In this document: positions 1 to 9,588 of the stretch, piece by piece
How the letters are laid out: every line of letters begins with the position of its first letter
How positions within the stretch are numbered: the first letter of the stretch is position 1
DNA from: Podospora pseudoanserina
Taxonomy: Eukaryota > Ascomycota > Sordariomycetes > Sordariales > Podosporaceae
Length of the DNA stretch: 64,000 bases
Assembly (NCBI RefSeq): GCF_035222485.1
Contig: NC_085920.1
Span: 5,456,001 to 5,520,000 of the forward strand
Direction: 5' to 3'
Position numbers and translations under genes: made by a program
Notes under the pieces: generated by a model
Told to the model about the DNA's origin: nothing
Databases searched by the model: none
The model's input: the letters and a program-made list of their open reading frames with translations, nothing else

Positions 1-286
1 AAATCATCGCAGTATCTGAGAAATATCAAGGCCAAGGAAACTGGTTTTGCGGCATATGTGGGGGACGGCTGCCCTTTAGAGTTGATGATGGGGTTCAGGT
101 TTGGTGACTCTGATATGGTGGCTTGTAAATATGCTTGTGCCCATTCACAACCCAAAAAGAAACGGCTGGGGAAAAAAAAGAAGGCATGTGTGATCTCGCG
201 GTCTGCTCAGACGAGATGGTACTTACATATCCCCGTCACCGATCTCATCTACGTGTTGTCGTCACGCTCTGGCCCCGGCTGAGGAG

Positions 287-378
287 CAGGGTGGGCAATA
301 AGCCAAGTAATTACTTACTTGACATGCAAGCCAAGTCAGACCCTAAGCTTGACTTAACTTAGCGTATTGCCTACCCTG
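287..378. mobile_element. hAT-like MITE, 92 bp, with target-site duplication
   Basis: A short non-coding element whose ends are imperfect inverted repeats. The left end reads CAGGGTGGGCAATAAG and the right end, read inward on the other strand, CAGGGTAGGCAATACG; the similarity continues weakly for about ten more bases. The eight bases just outside are CTGAGGAG on the left (279-286) and CCGAGGAG on the right (379-386), a 7/8 match. Termini beginning CAGGG together with an 8-bp target duplication are typical of hAT-superfamily DNA transposons. At 92 bp with no ORF this is a MITE or deletion derivative that would need a transposase from elsewhere. I saw no second copy in the window. Confidence 0.7.
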
Positions 379-539
379 CCGAGGAGGAGAAACTTTTCTT
401 TGCTACCAGAGCATAGTGTCGTCTGTCGAGGTCATTTCGGTACTGTAATAATATATGTACTTGAAGAAAGCTAATTTGGTGCCGTTGGGGTGTGGTGTGG
501 CAGTATCGTGAATCGTAATATATACAAGGTGTGACAAGG

Positions 540-780
540 GCTGGGTATTAAGATTTGGAATAATAGTTCAATTCAGCTAATAATCTTTAATAGCCTCAGA
601 GTCCTTAGTAAAAAACAAAAAAGAAGATCTAGGAATATAAATAGGTCCGACGGATATATAGATATTTATTACTATATAATCCGTACCCTATAACTTTAAC
701 GATTATTGAAACCTTTAATAACCACGAGGTACTTAATTACCTACTTTACTTCTAACTACTAACTCTCGACGTATAGGTAG
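540..780. repeat. AT-rich, TpA-rich block, possible RIP-decayed repeat
   Basis: This stretch is far richer in A+T and in TA dinucleotides than the flanking DNA, has stops in every frame and no recognisable protein. In filamentous ascomycetes such islands commonly result from repeat-induced point mutation of a duplicated element. No ends, inverted repeats or protein remnants allow a family assignment, so the repeat origin is inference from composition alone. Confidence 0.4.
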
Positions 781-865
781 ATAGTAGTTGGGCCGTAGTG
801 TGGCCGGTTGGCCAGTTAACGTGGAACACAAGGAGTGTCGTCGTACCGCGTCGAGTTGGTCGAAT

Positions 866-962
866 TCCAAACGCCTGTAACTCCTAAACACCAGTACCGA
901 ACTCCTAAACGCCTAGGCGGCTGTGGCTCCTAAATTCCTGTAACTCCCAAACACCTGAAACG
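866..962. repeat. Degenerate tandem motif CTCCTAAACRCC, about five copies
   Basis: The motif recurs at irregular 15-25 bp spacing: TTCCAAACGCC, CTCCTAAACACC, CTCCTAAACGCC, CTCCTAAATTCC and CTCCCAAACACC, often followed by TGTAA or TGAAA. It lies directly beside the AT-rich block at 540-780. It is not a microsatellite and no reading frame explains it. Function unknown; it may be a relic of a minisatellite or of an element terminus. Confidence 0.5.
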
Positions 963-2624
963 CTGAGTACTGAAACCGGTAAGTGTCTTGTCTTCGGGCG
1001 GAAAGGTCCTCCGAAGCCAAGCGGAGCGTGACTGCTGAGTGGCCGAAACCTAAATAGGAAGCCATGTTAGTTCACATGCTGGTTGTGCAAGACTTTGAGA
1101 TTGTCTGAGTAGACCGCTGGACCATGAGGCCTTATTTGTTGGTGGAGTACTCGGCCAGATTTGGACTGATAACCTGCCATTCTTGGAGGCCACAGAATGT
1201 GATAAGTGCGAGTTGGTTTAGGCCATATTTTTGAAGACTGAATACAATCGTATTGCGTCGTGTAGAATTGGCAAGTGAATGTAAAATGCGATCTTTTCTC
1301 GGCTATGGACTTGGTAAAATGATGTTGAAGGAGTGACGCGGTCGATGCGTGATACTCGAACCTCCTGCCAAAACAGAAAACCTTGGTGTTGAGATCATGG
1401 GTGAAGCAGCAGAGCGCACGGTAGCTCTGCCCTAGAAAATCCATACCATTGTTTCTATCTCCAATGATTGCTGTATCACACATGTTTTTTTCTGGTACCT
1501 GCAGAGTGCAGAGGATGGATAACGTCAAAAGTCGGAGCATGTGCTCCGTGTTGGAAGTCAACGATCGGAAAGCCTTCAATCGAAAAATTACAATCATGAC
1601 TTTTCGACCATCCATCTGGTGCAACGCTCAAAACAATCAGTCGTTGTTGTTCAAACATAGAATGGACGTGATATCGTGTGGCTTGAGGATGTTGAATGGC
1701 TGCTGATCTTGGCTCAAGGCCCAGCTGGTGTGATGAGTAGTACCCGGGTAGGTTAGCTTTTTGGTACTTATCACAAAGCTAAAAATCTGCTGGGGATGAG
1801 GGATGGTTTGGTACCGAATCCGCCTTGGAAAGCAAGCTCGTGGATGGCGTAACAAAAAAAAAAAAAAAAAAAAAAGGACCGCCTTGGGACTCTGGGGTGA
1901 TTGGTGGCCAGGTTCAGAGAAGGGCGGGCGGTTTATGGTGCGAAAGTGCTGGACAGAGTTTAGTATGGGGTGTGGTGGGAGAAGCTGAAGTTGTAATATT
2001 CATTGTTGACATCCGAGCCTAAGTACCTGTAGTGTCAAATTGTTAATGATAGGTAAATTGGATCGTTCTTCTTCCCATCGTGCCTTCCTCTTTCAGACCG
2101 GGGTCAGGCATCCATATCTATCACTCTCAGAAGGTACGGCTCAGCAAACTGTTGCCCACCATGTCACCCACCTTCTTCAATTCTCACTCAGAATGTATTT
2201 CTCACTTTGACCTTCACTCTTACCTCTCTCTGACCACTCAACTCATCATATCTCACCTCTCAGCCCTCACTCCTACGCAAGACACTTACTTCTCAAGCTC
2301 ATATTTCCTCAATCTTCACTCACTCACAAGACTCGCAACTTACACACACATTGTTTCACAACCAATCTGAAAATGGGCATTGTACTAGATCAACAAAATT
2401 GTTTATTCCCAAAAAAAATGGTGTTCGAACGTAAACACTTTTGAAACGCACTTTGAAGGGTTTTTTTTTTTTTTTTTTGGTATTTTTGTGATTTTACGAG
2501 CTTTTTTTGTGATTTTCGCTTTTTCTCTACAAAACACCAGTTGACACACACAATCCGACAGATATCACCCCTTCAAACAAACAGGCACTGTATGTTGTTC
2601 TACACCAAAGTTCCTGTTTCCGAC

Positions 2625-3311
2625 TCAGTCAAGATTGATCTTGAACCTACCCTGTTGCTCGTACCGCCTCTTGCACTCCCCGCACTTCACATGCACGCGG
2701 CAATGGGAGCACTTGTGCTCGTGTCTGGAGTTGTAGCACTCGCAACCGCAGCACGTCCACACCCGTTTGTCCTGCGCCGCACCTTTGTTTTTCGTGTGCC
2801 TCTCGCCGAAGTTGTCCAGCCAGGCCTGGTCGGTGACAAAGTTCTCGAGTCGAATCTCGCCGTCGAGCCACTCCTTTTCCTGCTCGGCGCAAGCGCGGGC
2901 ATGAGAAGTTTCGTGGTCGATTCTGGCTTGTTCGAAACGAGAATTGTACCAGTCGCGGCAGGCGTGGAGCTCAGCGAGCGAAGGCCCAATGATTTTTATG
3001 GTGGTTTTGCGGGGGGACGTGGGGGTGTCGGTCGTGGTGTCCCACGACTGTGTTGAGTTAGTACTCGGAAGGTTTTGTTGGCGTGGTGGAAAGATTCGCT
3101 CATTACCTGCTGCCAAAACTGTCCGTTTGGGAAAGCTAAGAGCAAGGAGGCTGCCGCCCTGATGGGAGTCAGGGGTAATGGTGGACTCGGAGGAGGGAGA
3201 ATTGTTGGCGTTGGACGCTGGGAGGCCGTGGTGAATGACGGTAGAGCAAGAGCCCCCGTGGGAGGGGTCTGACTCCTCGTCAGACAGCCACAAAGAGTTG
3301 TTGGAAGCCAT
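2625..3311 (-). CDS. Hypothetical protein with C-terminal Cys-rich zinc-finger-like motif
   Basis: A single open frame of 228 aa. The N-terminal half is acidic, Ser-rich and probably disordered (SDEESDPSHGG near residue 10). A charged, helix-forming middle part begins around residue 110 (AELHACRDWYNSRFEQARIDHE). The C-terminus (residues about 186-218) holds a compact Cys/His cluster of the form WTCCGC, then C-x2-C, then C-x2-C, which resembles a structural zinc finger of the W-x-C-C-x-C type common in uncharacterised fungal proteins. Zinc binding is inference. A GT...AG stretch of 59 nt lies inside the frame (about 3043-3101) but its removal would shift the finger out of frame, so I keep one exon. 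The ATG at 3311 is the first in frame. Function unknown. Confidence 0.6.
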   Translation of the reverse strand: MASNNSLWLSDEESDPSHGGSCSTVIHHGLPASNANNSPSSESTITPDSHQGGSLLALSFPKRTVLAAGNERIFPPRQQNLPSTNSTQSWDTTTDTPTSPRKTTIKIIGPSLAELHACRDWYNSRFEQARIDHETSHARACAEQEKEWLDGEIRLENFVTDQAWLDNFGERHTKNKGAAQDKRVWTCCGCECYNSRHEHKCSHCRVHVKCGECKRRYEQQGRFKINLD

Positions 3312-5052
3312 GTTTAAGTCTGCAAGATGGCGGAAGGGCGAGTTGTTAGTAGTGGTCGAAGAGTGCAGAAAAGAGTTTGAGGTACTGGGTCGAGGCGGAA
3401 CTCGAAGATGTAGTCAGTTTGCTCAGCTTTCACACTCGATATCTATCAAAATGGCGGTGGGCAAATTCTTCGTCTGACCAAAGGCGCCTTCCACTCTGCT
3501 TAAAACCTCCATTGGGGATGGGAGTTGCGTTACAAAACGAGTGCTGATATCTGAACATTGGTGTTGTTCTGTGCGCTCAGGAGCTGTTCTTCTGCGAACA
3601 ATGAACAAAGAACCGACAATGTTGTTGTCACTGAAGCAGCTGTCATGTAAGCGTCCTGGATATCAACTCTTTTTTCAAACCATGCATTGTTTCCGAAAGT
3701 TAGAAATCATCACTCCAATCTTAACACTCACTTGCTGGGTCCCCTTGCCTAGGTGCAACTCATCGTGTGCACTCAAGAATTGAAACCCAGCCTTCAAACT
3801 AGCATCATGTTTTAGATATGGGAATTTGCTTTTGGAAATCAGATAGCCAATGTCTACAAGATATATCCTGTCTTGATGCCACCTTGAGTCGATGCAACCG
3901 TCTTATGATGGATTTCGAGTGTGTAAGAATCAACTAAAATTGCGGTCAACGGTATAACGAGCGGTAGGAGACCAGTTGGGGTTTCATTAAGTAATATATA
4001 CACTAGGTTTCTGGTGCGTATAGCTAGCTATTCTTTCCTCCACGAAGGGAATGATGTCTTGACATAGCCCCTGAACCCCTGAATCTTCAAGTACCACCGG
4101 GCTGGATAAACGCTGCAATCTTTCAGATTCATATCATAATGATACTGATAGACGAAGTCACAGTAAACAATGAACCAGAAACGAGGAAACCGGTGAGGAA
4201 GCTGGGCCAATGTCGGTTAAAATTCAAGTGATGACTGCTGCCCAATGGTCCCGGCACCGGGCAAACCACCGCAAATCATACACGGGCATGTTTAACTAAG
4301 CCAAGCCAAACAGGCAACACACATCAAACGCTTTCCATCGTGCTTACTTAACCGACGTGCATATTAGTCAGGGTAGTAAGCCGGCTATAACAGTGGTCTA
4401 TTGAGCCTCATCATGCAGGTCCTTACTGAGCATAGGGGGTGGATAGTCCTGATCAAAATGGGGCCCGCTCTTGGCCGTTCAATAAGGGGAGAGTGAAGAT
4501 GAGGCCCTGGTATGAGTGCTGTGTAGAGAAACGAGAACCAATCATTGCTCTACCATTATAGGAGCAATCGGGGCACGGTGGATACAGAAGACGCGTTCAA
4601 TTCAATAAAGACTCCTGGCTTTCCATCCGATACATTATAGGAATGCTCGTTCATTAAGAGAGAGCGAGAACCAAAGTCGAGACTGTTCTGGTGGCCTCGT
4701 TTGTTCAACAAGGAGGGTGATTCTTGTGGGTGGATGTCTCTGTAAGCTGACGAGGAATGTTGAGTAATACTCCAGGACTGAAACTCCACTACACAACTGC
4801 GGTGAAGTAAGTGAAGTAAGATTTGGTTGTAACATTCCAAGACCTCCAAGACTGATACTCCACTCGAGGCTAAGGTATTCAACCCTTGGTAGCATCATCT
4901 GCTGTGGGTATCGAGATGGTCGCCGTCGAAGTCTTCGATATCTATAAGTACCTGCCTCTGGTCAGCATGTCGGGAAAATTAGAAGCATCATCCGCATCTC
5001 GACGCCAAACATTTTATCCATTTCTCCCTCCATAACAGCACCCCCCATCAAA
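3312..5052. other. Intergenic, no gene seen
   Basis: No ORF here has a convincing translation. Two small direct repeats are visible: GTGAAGTAA twice in tandem at about 4802-4820, and a 19-bp near-repeat CCARGACTGAWACTCCACT at 4772-4790 and 4846-4864. The last 100 bp form the leader of the secreted-protein gene that follows. Confidence 0.5.
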
Positions 5053-5653
5053 ATGGTTGCTCTCTCCCTCATCACTCTCGCCACGCTCCTGGGCACTGCC
5101 CTGGCGAACCCTGTGCCGGTCCCATCTTTTGATGTTGAGATCCCGGCCGCCAATGCTTCCGAGGTGGACAAGCGCCAGGCTGCAGAGGGAGTCTACCTTT
5201 TGAACTGCGGCCCTCCCTCCAACCCGAATACATACCACCCTGTTGTTGTGAGTCTACTCCCGCCCCTGAACAATTGCGGCATCACAGAAAAGCTGACCAA
5301 GCCCTTTACCCAGCATTGCCCCGATATCTCCAACTGTGGCCGCATCCCCTCCAACAACAACCTCTGCTATGGCCCCACCAAGTGGGAGACTTCCACTGGC
5401 TCTTGCAGGTTCCCGACCGGCGTCACTTTCACCTGGAATATTGTGGCCAACGCCCAGGAGTTCCCCTACTTTGCCGTGGTTGGGTACGTAGTTTCTTTCC
5501 CAGAAAAGACTGCCAAACAGTTACTAATCCCTTGTTTCTAGGAGTGGGAACAATGGACGCCCGCGCCCTTTCACCATCCGCAAGGATAACCAGGGTGTGT
5601 TGTACAGGGATAGTCAGGGATACGACTGCAGAGCCATTTATGTTGCTGTGTAG
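5053..5653 (+). CDS. Small secreted cysteine-rich protein (effector-like), two exons
   Basis: Exons 5053-5483 and 5542-5653 are separated by a 58-nt intron with donor GTACGT, branch TTACTAAT and acceptor CTAG. The spliced product is 180 aa. Residues 1-18 form a clear signal peptide (MVALSLITLATLLGTALA), followed by a short acidic propeptide ending in the Kex2-type dibasic site DKR (about residues 39-41). The mature domain of about 140 aa has seven cysteines (LNC, NNC, QHC, SNC, NLC, GSC, YDC), mostly in the first two thirds, with the last in exon 2 (GYDCRAIY). This architecture fits a processed extracellular protein stabilised by disulfides, as seen among fungal effectors and killer-toxin-like folds, but I do not recognise the family. 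The frame runs on into the intron to a false stop at 5541, which would remove the last Cys. Confidence 0.8.
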
Positions 5654-6032
5654 GTTGTAGGAACTGTTTGTGGGCAGTAGGTAGATGCTTTGCTGGTTGC
5701 TGGTGAGGACTTCGTTCGTTTCTACTGGTTCCCACCAAAGTCAATATCAAAGCAAATACGTAGTTCAAATTGTGTGCTGTGCATCATGAAAGATCCAAGA
5801 CACCTTTCCCACCCAAGCCTGCCAAGACACAGACCCCTGTCGCTCAGTCATCATTTTCTCTCCGCACCCTCGGCGCTCGAGTTTTATCTGATCATCTGAT
5901 AAGATCATTGCTGAGCGAGCTGGCAACACCCCTCATTTCGCTCATCAACCATCATTCATTATTACCGTTCCACTACATCCGGATCCTTATTCTTATCATC
6001 GATCCATCTCTCCCCTCCTGTTGAAGGGAACG
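5654..6032. other. Promoter interval before the metalloreductase gene
   Basis: About 380 bp without a gene. It contains a cluster of GATA-type motifs at 5886-5906, described separately, and pyrimidine-rich leader sequence from about 5935 to the start codon. Confidence 0.5.
5894..5902 (+). promoter_or_regulatory. SreA/SRE-type iron-regulatory GATA site
   Basis: ATCTGATAA matches the ATCWGATAA consensus reported for the fungal iron repressor SreA/Sre1, a GATA factor. It sits 131 bp upstream of the ATG of the ferric-reductase-like gene. A second, imperfect half (ATCTGATCA) directly precedes it at 5886-5894 and the following bases give GATAAG. A site of this type before a metalloreductase suggests repression under iron sufficiency; this is inference. 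Confidence 0.6.
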
Positions 6033-8021
6033 ATGAGCCGCGCACAGCTCTGCGCACTCCCAGCGCAGCGGTTGTTGCCCGGTTTCATCCGCGCCATCGA
6101 TTGCCAGGACGCGCTAGACGCCCTCGATGAAGGAACGGGCACCGGTGACCCTTTGGCAGGCCTGACACCAGAGCAACTAGAGTACATTCGACAGCTTATC
6201 ATCGCCATCTATGAGGGGAGAGCGGTAGCTGCGAGTTATAATGTCTTTATTGTTTGTATAATCGCGGTGCTTGCAGTGTTGCACTGGCGGGAGCAGAAGC
6301 GAGACAAGCAAAAATGGACGGCTATTCAGCAAGTTTCATCAGGAAGAACAGCAACCGAAAACAGCCAGATTGATGGATCAGGGACTTCCACGCCTTCGTC
6401 ATCATCCTCGACCACCATTTTTCCTCAGACAACCCACATTAAAAGCCCCGAAGACGAAGTAGACGTTGACCTCGAACGCCTTCCCCTATTAGCCAGTTCA
6501 CAGCCAGCAAAGCACTTCCAACCCAACCGTGTCACCAACAGACTCAGATCATGGCTTCTCTACCAACCCCCACCAATTCCCATCATCAACCGTGTCCTCC
6601 CTTCCATCGGCACCACCCTCTTCATTCTCTCCTGGCTTGCCCTTAACATCTTCATTCAGTTCTACCGCCTCCCAATGAAATGGTCCTTCTTCTTCATTTT
6701 CGCCGACAAAGCTGGCTTCCTCTTCATCGTCAACCTCCCCTTGCTCTATCTCCTGTCAGCCAAGAACCAACCTTTACGTCGGTTGACAGGCTACAGCTAT
6801 GAAGCTCTCAACATCTTCCACCGCAGAGTGGGAGAATGGATGTGCTTCGTTGCCGTTGTCCACTTCATCAGCATGCTTCTATACCAGTTCGTTATCGCGG
6901 AAGACTGGCTTCTGGCCTCGCAGTCACCAAAGGCGTACTTTACCCACCCGCTCATCTTGTTCGGCATCGGCACTTTTGTCAGCTACGAACTGTTATTCTT
7001 CACCAGCTTGGGAAGCTTCAGACAGAGATGGTATGAGCTCTTCCTCGCTTCCCATGTCATTCTCCAGGTCGCAGCACTCGGGTTTCTCTGGGGACACTTT
7101 TACACCAGTCGACCCTACGTAATCATCGCTTTGGCTATTTTCCTCCTCGATAGGCTTGTGTGGAGGATGAGCATCAAGCGGGTCGCCATGGAAATGGATC
7201 TGACGGTGCTAGATGGGGAGACATACTTGGTGTCAGGTGATTGGGATGTTCACCCTGGGGCAAATGGTGTTTTGGCAGGTTGGGAGCCGACGGATCATGT
7301 CTTCTTGACGGTGCCAGCTTTGGGTCGGAGTCATGCGTTGCAGGCGCATCCTTTCACAATCGCCTCAGCTGCGCCTGGCAAGGGAGTGGAACGAGAAGAA
7401 GGGGGGAGACATGCCTGGTTCAGTCTCTTGATCAGAGCCCAGTTCGGGAACTTTCCCGGCGGGTTCACGAGGCAGTTGCTCGAGCACGCCAAGACGCACA
7501 AAAGGGTAGAGGTGCAGCTGGATGGGCCCTACGGCTCGCCGCATGCGTTGAGTATGCTGAGAGCGTCCAACCATGTGATACTGGTGGCAGGAGGTAGCGG
7601 GATCGCAGTGACGTTCCCGCTTGTGTGGGCGCTCCTTCACGAAGCAGCATCTCAGACAGACTCCGAGGAAGATGAAGATAAGCAAGTGCCGCCCTCGAGT
7701 AAACAGAAGAAGGCAAGAGGGAGAAAAGTCCATATGCTTTGGGTTACGCACTCGCACTGGCACCAGAAATGGATTCCGAAGGAGCAGCTCGACGACCTCG
7801 TCGCGCTGGGTTTGGATTTGGTCGTGCCTCCCCCAACCATGGACGCAGGCAGACCGGAAGTGCATGGGATTGTGGGTCAATGGATCCAGGAGGCTGAAGG
7901 CGATTCGAGCGTGCTCGTGTCTGGTCCCGATGGCTTGAACAGAGTTGTGAGAAACGTTGCGGCCGGGGCTGTCAGACAAGGGAAGAATGTCCGGATAGCA
8001 GTGGAGAAGTTTGGGTGGTGA
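6033..8021 (+). CDS. Ferric/cupric reductase-like transmembrane protein (FRE family)
   Basis: An intronless gene of 662 aa. An N-terminal membrane helix (about 69-85) is followed by a Ser-rich cytosolic-type stretch and then the ferric-reductase core of about six helices (185-380). Four histidines in two pairs spaced 14 apart (H263/H277 in HRRVG and VVHFIS; H341/H355 in ASHVIL and WGHFY) fit the bis-heme ligands. The C-terminal half has the FAD-binding HPFTIAS (439-445) and the NADPH-binding VAGGSG (about 518-523) and VSGPDG. Such enzymes move electrons from cytosolic NADPH across the membrane to extracellular Fe(III) or Cu(II) chelates before uptake. The start is the ATG at 6033; an upstream TTG in frame is not needed. 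An acidic, Lys-rich insert lies between the two NADPH motifs. NADPH-oxidase family membership is less likely because of the HPFTIAS form and the N-terminal extension. Confidence 0.9.
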   Translation: MSRAQLCALPAQRLLPGFIRAIDCQDALDALDEGTGTGDPLAGLTPEQLEYIRQLIIAIYEGRAVAASYNVFIVCIIAVLAVLHWREQKRDKQKWTAIQQVSSGRTATENSQIDGSGTSTPSSSSSTTIFPQTTHIKSPEDEVDVDLERLPLLASSQPAKHFQPNRVTNRLRSWLLYQPPPIPIINRVLPSIGTTLFILSWLALNIFIQFYRLPMKWSFFFIFADKAGFLFIVNLPLLYLLSAKNQPLRRLTGYSYEALNIFHRRVGEWMCFVAVVHFISMLLYQFVIAEDWLLASQSPKAYFTHPLILFGIGTFVSYELLFFTSLGSFRQRWYELFLASHVILQVAALGFLWGHFYTSRPYVIIALAIFLLDRLVWRMSIKRVAMEMDLTVLDGETYLVSGDWDVHPGANGVLAGWEPTDHVFLTVPALGRSHALQAHPFTIASAAPGKGVEREEGGRHAWFSLLIRAQFGNFPGGFTRQLLEHAKTHKRVEVQLDGPYGSPHALSMLRASNHVILVAGGSGIAVTFPLVWALLHEAASQTDSEEDEDKQVPPSSKQKKARGRKVHMLWVTHSHWHQKWIPKEQLDDLVALGLDLVVPPPTMDAGRPEVHGIVGQWIQEAEGDSSVLVSGPDGLNRVVRNVAAGAVRQGKNVRIAVEKFGW

Positions 8022-8197
8022 TATTTTGGCATGTGATGGAGCATCCACGGCGTTTTCGCTTTCATTTTTTGGATACTTACAGTTTCGAGACACACATTTG
8101 GACAAGAGAGAGCATACAAAGTTGAAGAGCATTGCTTTATTGTTGGCGATAGAAGCGAGGAGTTAACAGGCTCATGACCTTTATTACAGACAAACCC

Positions 8198-8524
8198 TTA
8201 CGAAGATCCCTCAGACGTCTTCCACTCCCCCGTATCCTTCACGCCCTGTGAAACATCCTGCACGCCCTTCTCAATACCGCCCGTGATGTTCTTGAGCCCA
8301 TCGCCAATGGGCCGGCCAGTCTCTCCTGTGACAGAGTTGACAGTGTCGCCTAATCCGCGACCTGCCGAGCCGACGACGCCACCTGCTGTGTTGGCGATTC
8401 CGCCGAGGGTATTGCCAAGCGTAGAAGTGACTGTCTTACCGGCGCCGGAGATGCCACCTGTGATACCGCCGGCGGTCTGGTCGGCGGTCTTTTGGGTCTG
8501 GTCGGTGTTGAGGAGGTTGGACAT
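8198..8524 (-). CDS. Small LEA/hydrophilin-like glycine-rich protein
   Basis: 108 aa, single exon, convergent with the reductase gene (177 bp between stops). The protein is hydrophilic and repetitive: Gly, Thr and Lys-rich with recurring GG(I/V) plus T/N/S segments such as TAGGITGGISGAGKT and LGGIANTAGGVVG, then ITGGIEKGVQDVSQGVKD. There are no cysteines and no hydrophobic core. Such composition is typical of LEA-like or hydrophilin proteins that accumulate in conidia or under desiccation and stress; the role here is inferred from composition only. The ATG at 8524 starts the sequence MSNLLNTDQTQK. Confidence 0.75.
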   Translation of the reverse strand: MSNLLNTDQTQKTADQTAGGITGGISGAGKTVTSTLGNTLGGIANTAGGVVGSAGRGLGDTVNSVTGETGRPIGDGLKNITGGIEKGVQDVSQGVKDTGEWKTSEGSS

Positions 8525-9588
8525 GGTGGCGTTTTTTTTTTGTGGTGGGACTTTGGTTAAACTTTGGGTTTTGGGGTTTCTTAAACTGGCTGTGATGTTC
8601 TTGCCTGGTTTGAGTGAATTGTGATTGTTGCGAGATGTTTGTGGGTGTTTGATGCGGTTGAGGGTAAGCTTGCCACGAGCGACGTTAGACTGAGGTCATT
8701 CACGTCATTTTGTGTTCATCCCACCAAGGATGGGGAGTGACTTCATTGTTGGGCCATTGGGGTGTCAATATGAGCAGAAGTGATGAACGCAAAAGGGTTG
8801 AACGCGGTTGACCCTCGAGCGAGCCTCTTGATAGCCGGTGTATTTGCATATACCAGGGTGAGATTCACCACCAGCTTCCTCGAGTAGTACCTATTCAGAC
8901 CAAGGTGAGATCAGCACAGGGGGTGAGGACCAGATCTCGAGGGTCCCCGTCGCACTTCTTTACAGTTCACTCTAGAGTACAAAGACCCTTTGGTACTCCC
9001 CACCGTGACCACAGTTCCGGATATCAAAGCGAGCCCAGTCTTGCATCGCTGCAAGCCATGTACCAGTCATCCGAGATCTCACTACCGAGGTCCGCAACCA
9101 GATAGCCTCACTTATATAAGATGTAAATAGGCTTTTATCTTCACTAAAATATCATGCTTTAGACCAAGCAGAAGTGGTTGATGAATACCAGCCCAGCTTA
9201 GCTTTTCGATGTTTAGAATCCTCCATCTCAACACCAAAGCCAACCCCTGTCTCTCCCAACCCAATTCCCCAGAGATGTTTCTTCAATTACATCTCCAGAC
9301 TCGACAACAATGATACTAAAACAGACCTCCCTTCTCCTGTCGGTCCCCCAGACCGCTTCCCACTCCGATCCCGTCTCCCTTCCAACCCCCCCTTGGGCTC
9401 TCTCGTCTTGGGGCCCTCCTGTCGCTGCCTAGCTTGTCAGCCTACACACTCTTTACAAAACATCACCGATTCAGGTCACTCTCTTTACCACCCGTCTCGA
9501 CCCCGATGACCACCATTAAAATCCCTTGTTTTTAATTTTCTTCATTCGACTAATTACCTCTCACTCATTCAATCCGGTCGTCCCCAAA
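8525..9588. other. Divergent promoter region, no gene seen
   Basis: About 1.06 kb between the LEA-like gene (-) and the double-psi beta-barrel gene (+). Plus-strand frames at 8905-9105 and 9174-9509 are open but Pro/Ser-rich and random-looking. The last 350 bp are pyrimidine-rich, as is usual for fungal leaders. Confidence 0.5.

Larger units (their letters stand above)
379..2624. other. No convincing gene (left-edge intergenic region)
   Basis: Apart from the two repeats listed separately I see no gene here. A run of 22 A lies at 1854-1875 and a run of T at about 2461-2478. Minus-strand 1067-1624 and plus-strand 2080-2370 are open but have low-complexity or random-looking translations without domain, splice signals or codon bias. 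The stretch 2080-2550 is pyrimidine-rich and could be leader or trailer sequence. Confidence 0.5.

Noticed and set aside
1067-1624. 185-aa minus-strand open frame
   Set aside because: Random-looking composition, no domain or splice context, overlaps other frames of similar quality, and lies near repeat relics.
2080-2370. 96-aa plus-strand frame
   Set aside because: Ser/His/Leu-rich translation of a pyrimidine-rich tract; no conserved pattern.
3043-3101. 59-nt GT...AG intron inside the 2625-3311 gene
   Set aside because: Splicing it shifts the frame and loses the Cys-rich finger; the unspliced frame is open with a good start.
7365-8132. 255-aa antisense frame opposite the metalloreductase
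   Set aside because: Shadow of a clearly real gene with FAD/NADPH motifs on the other strand.
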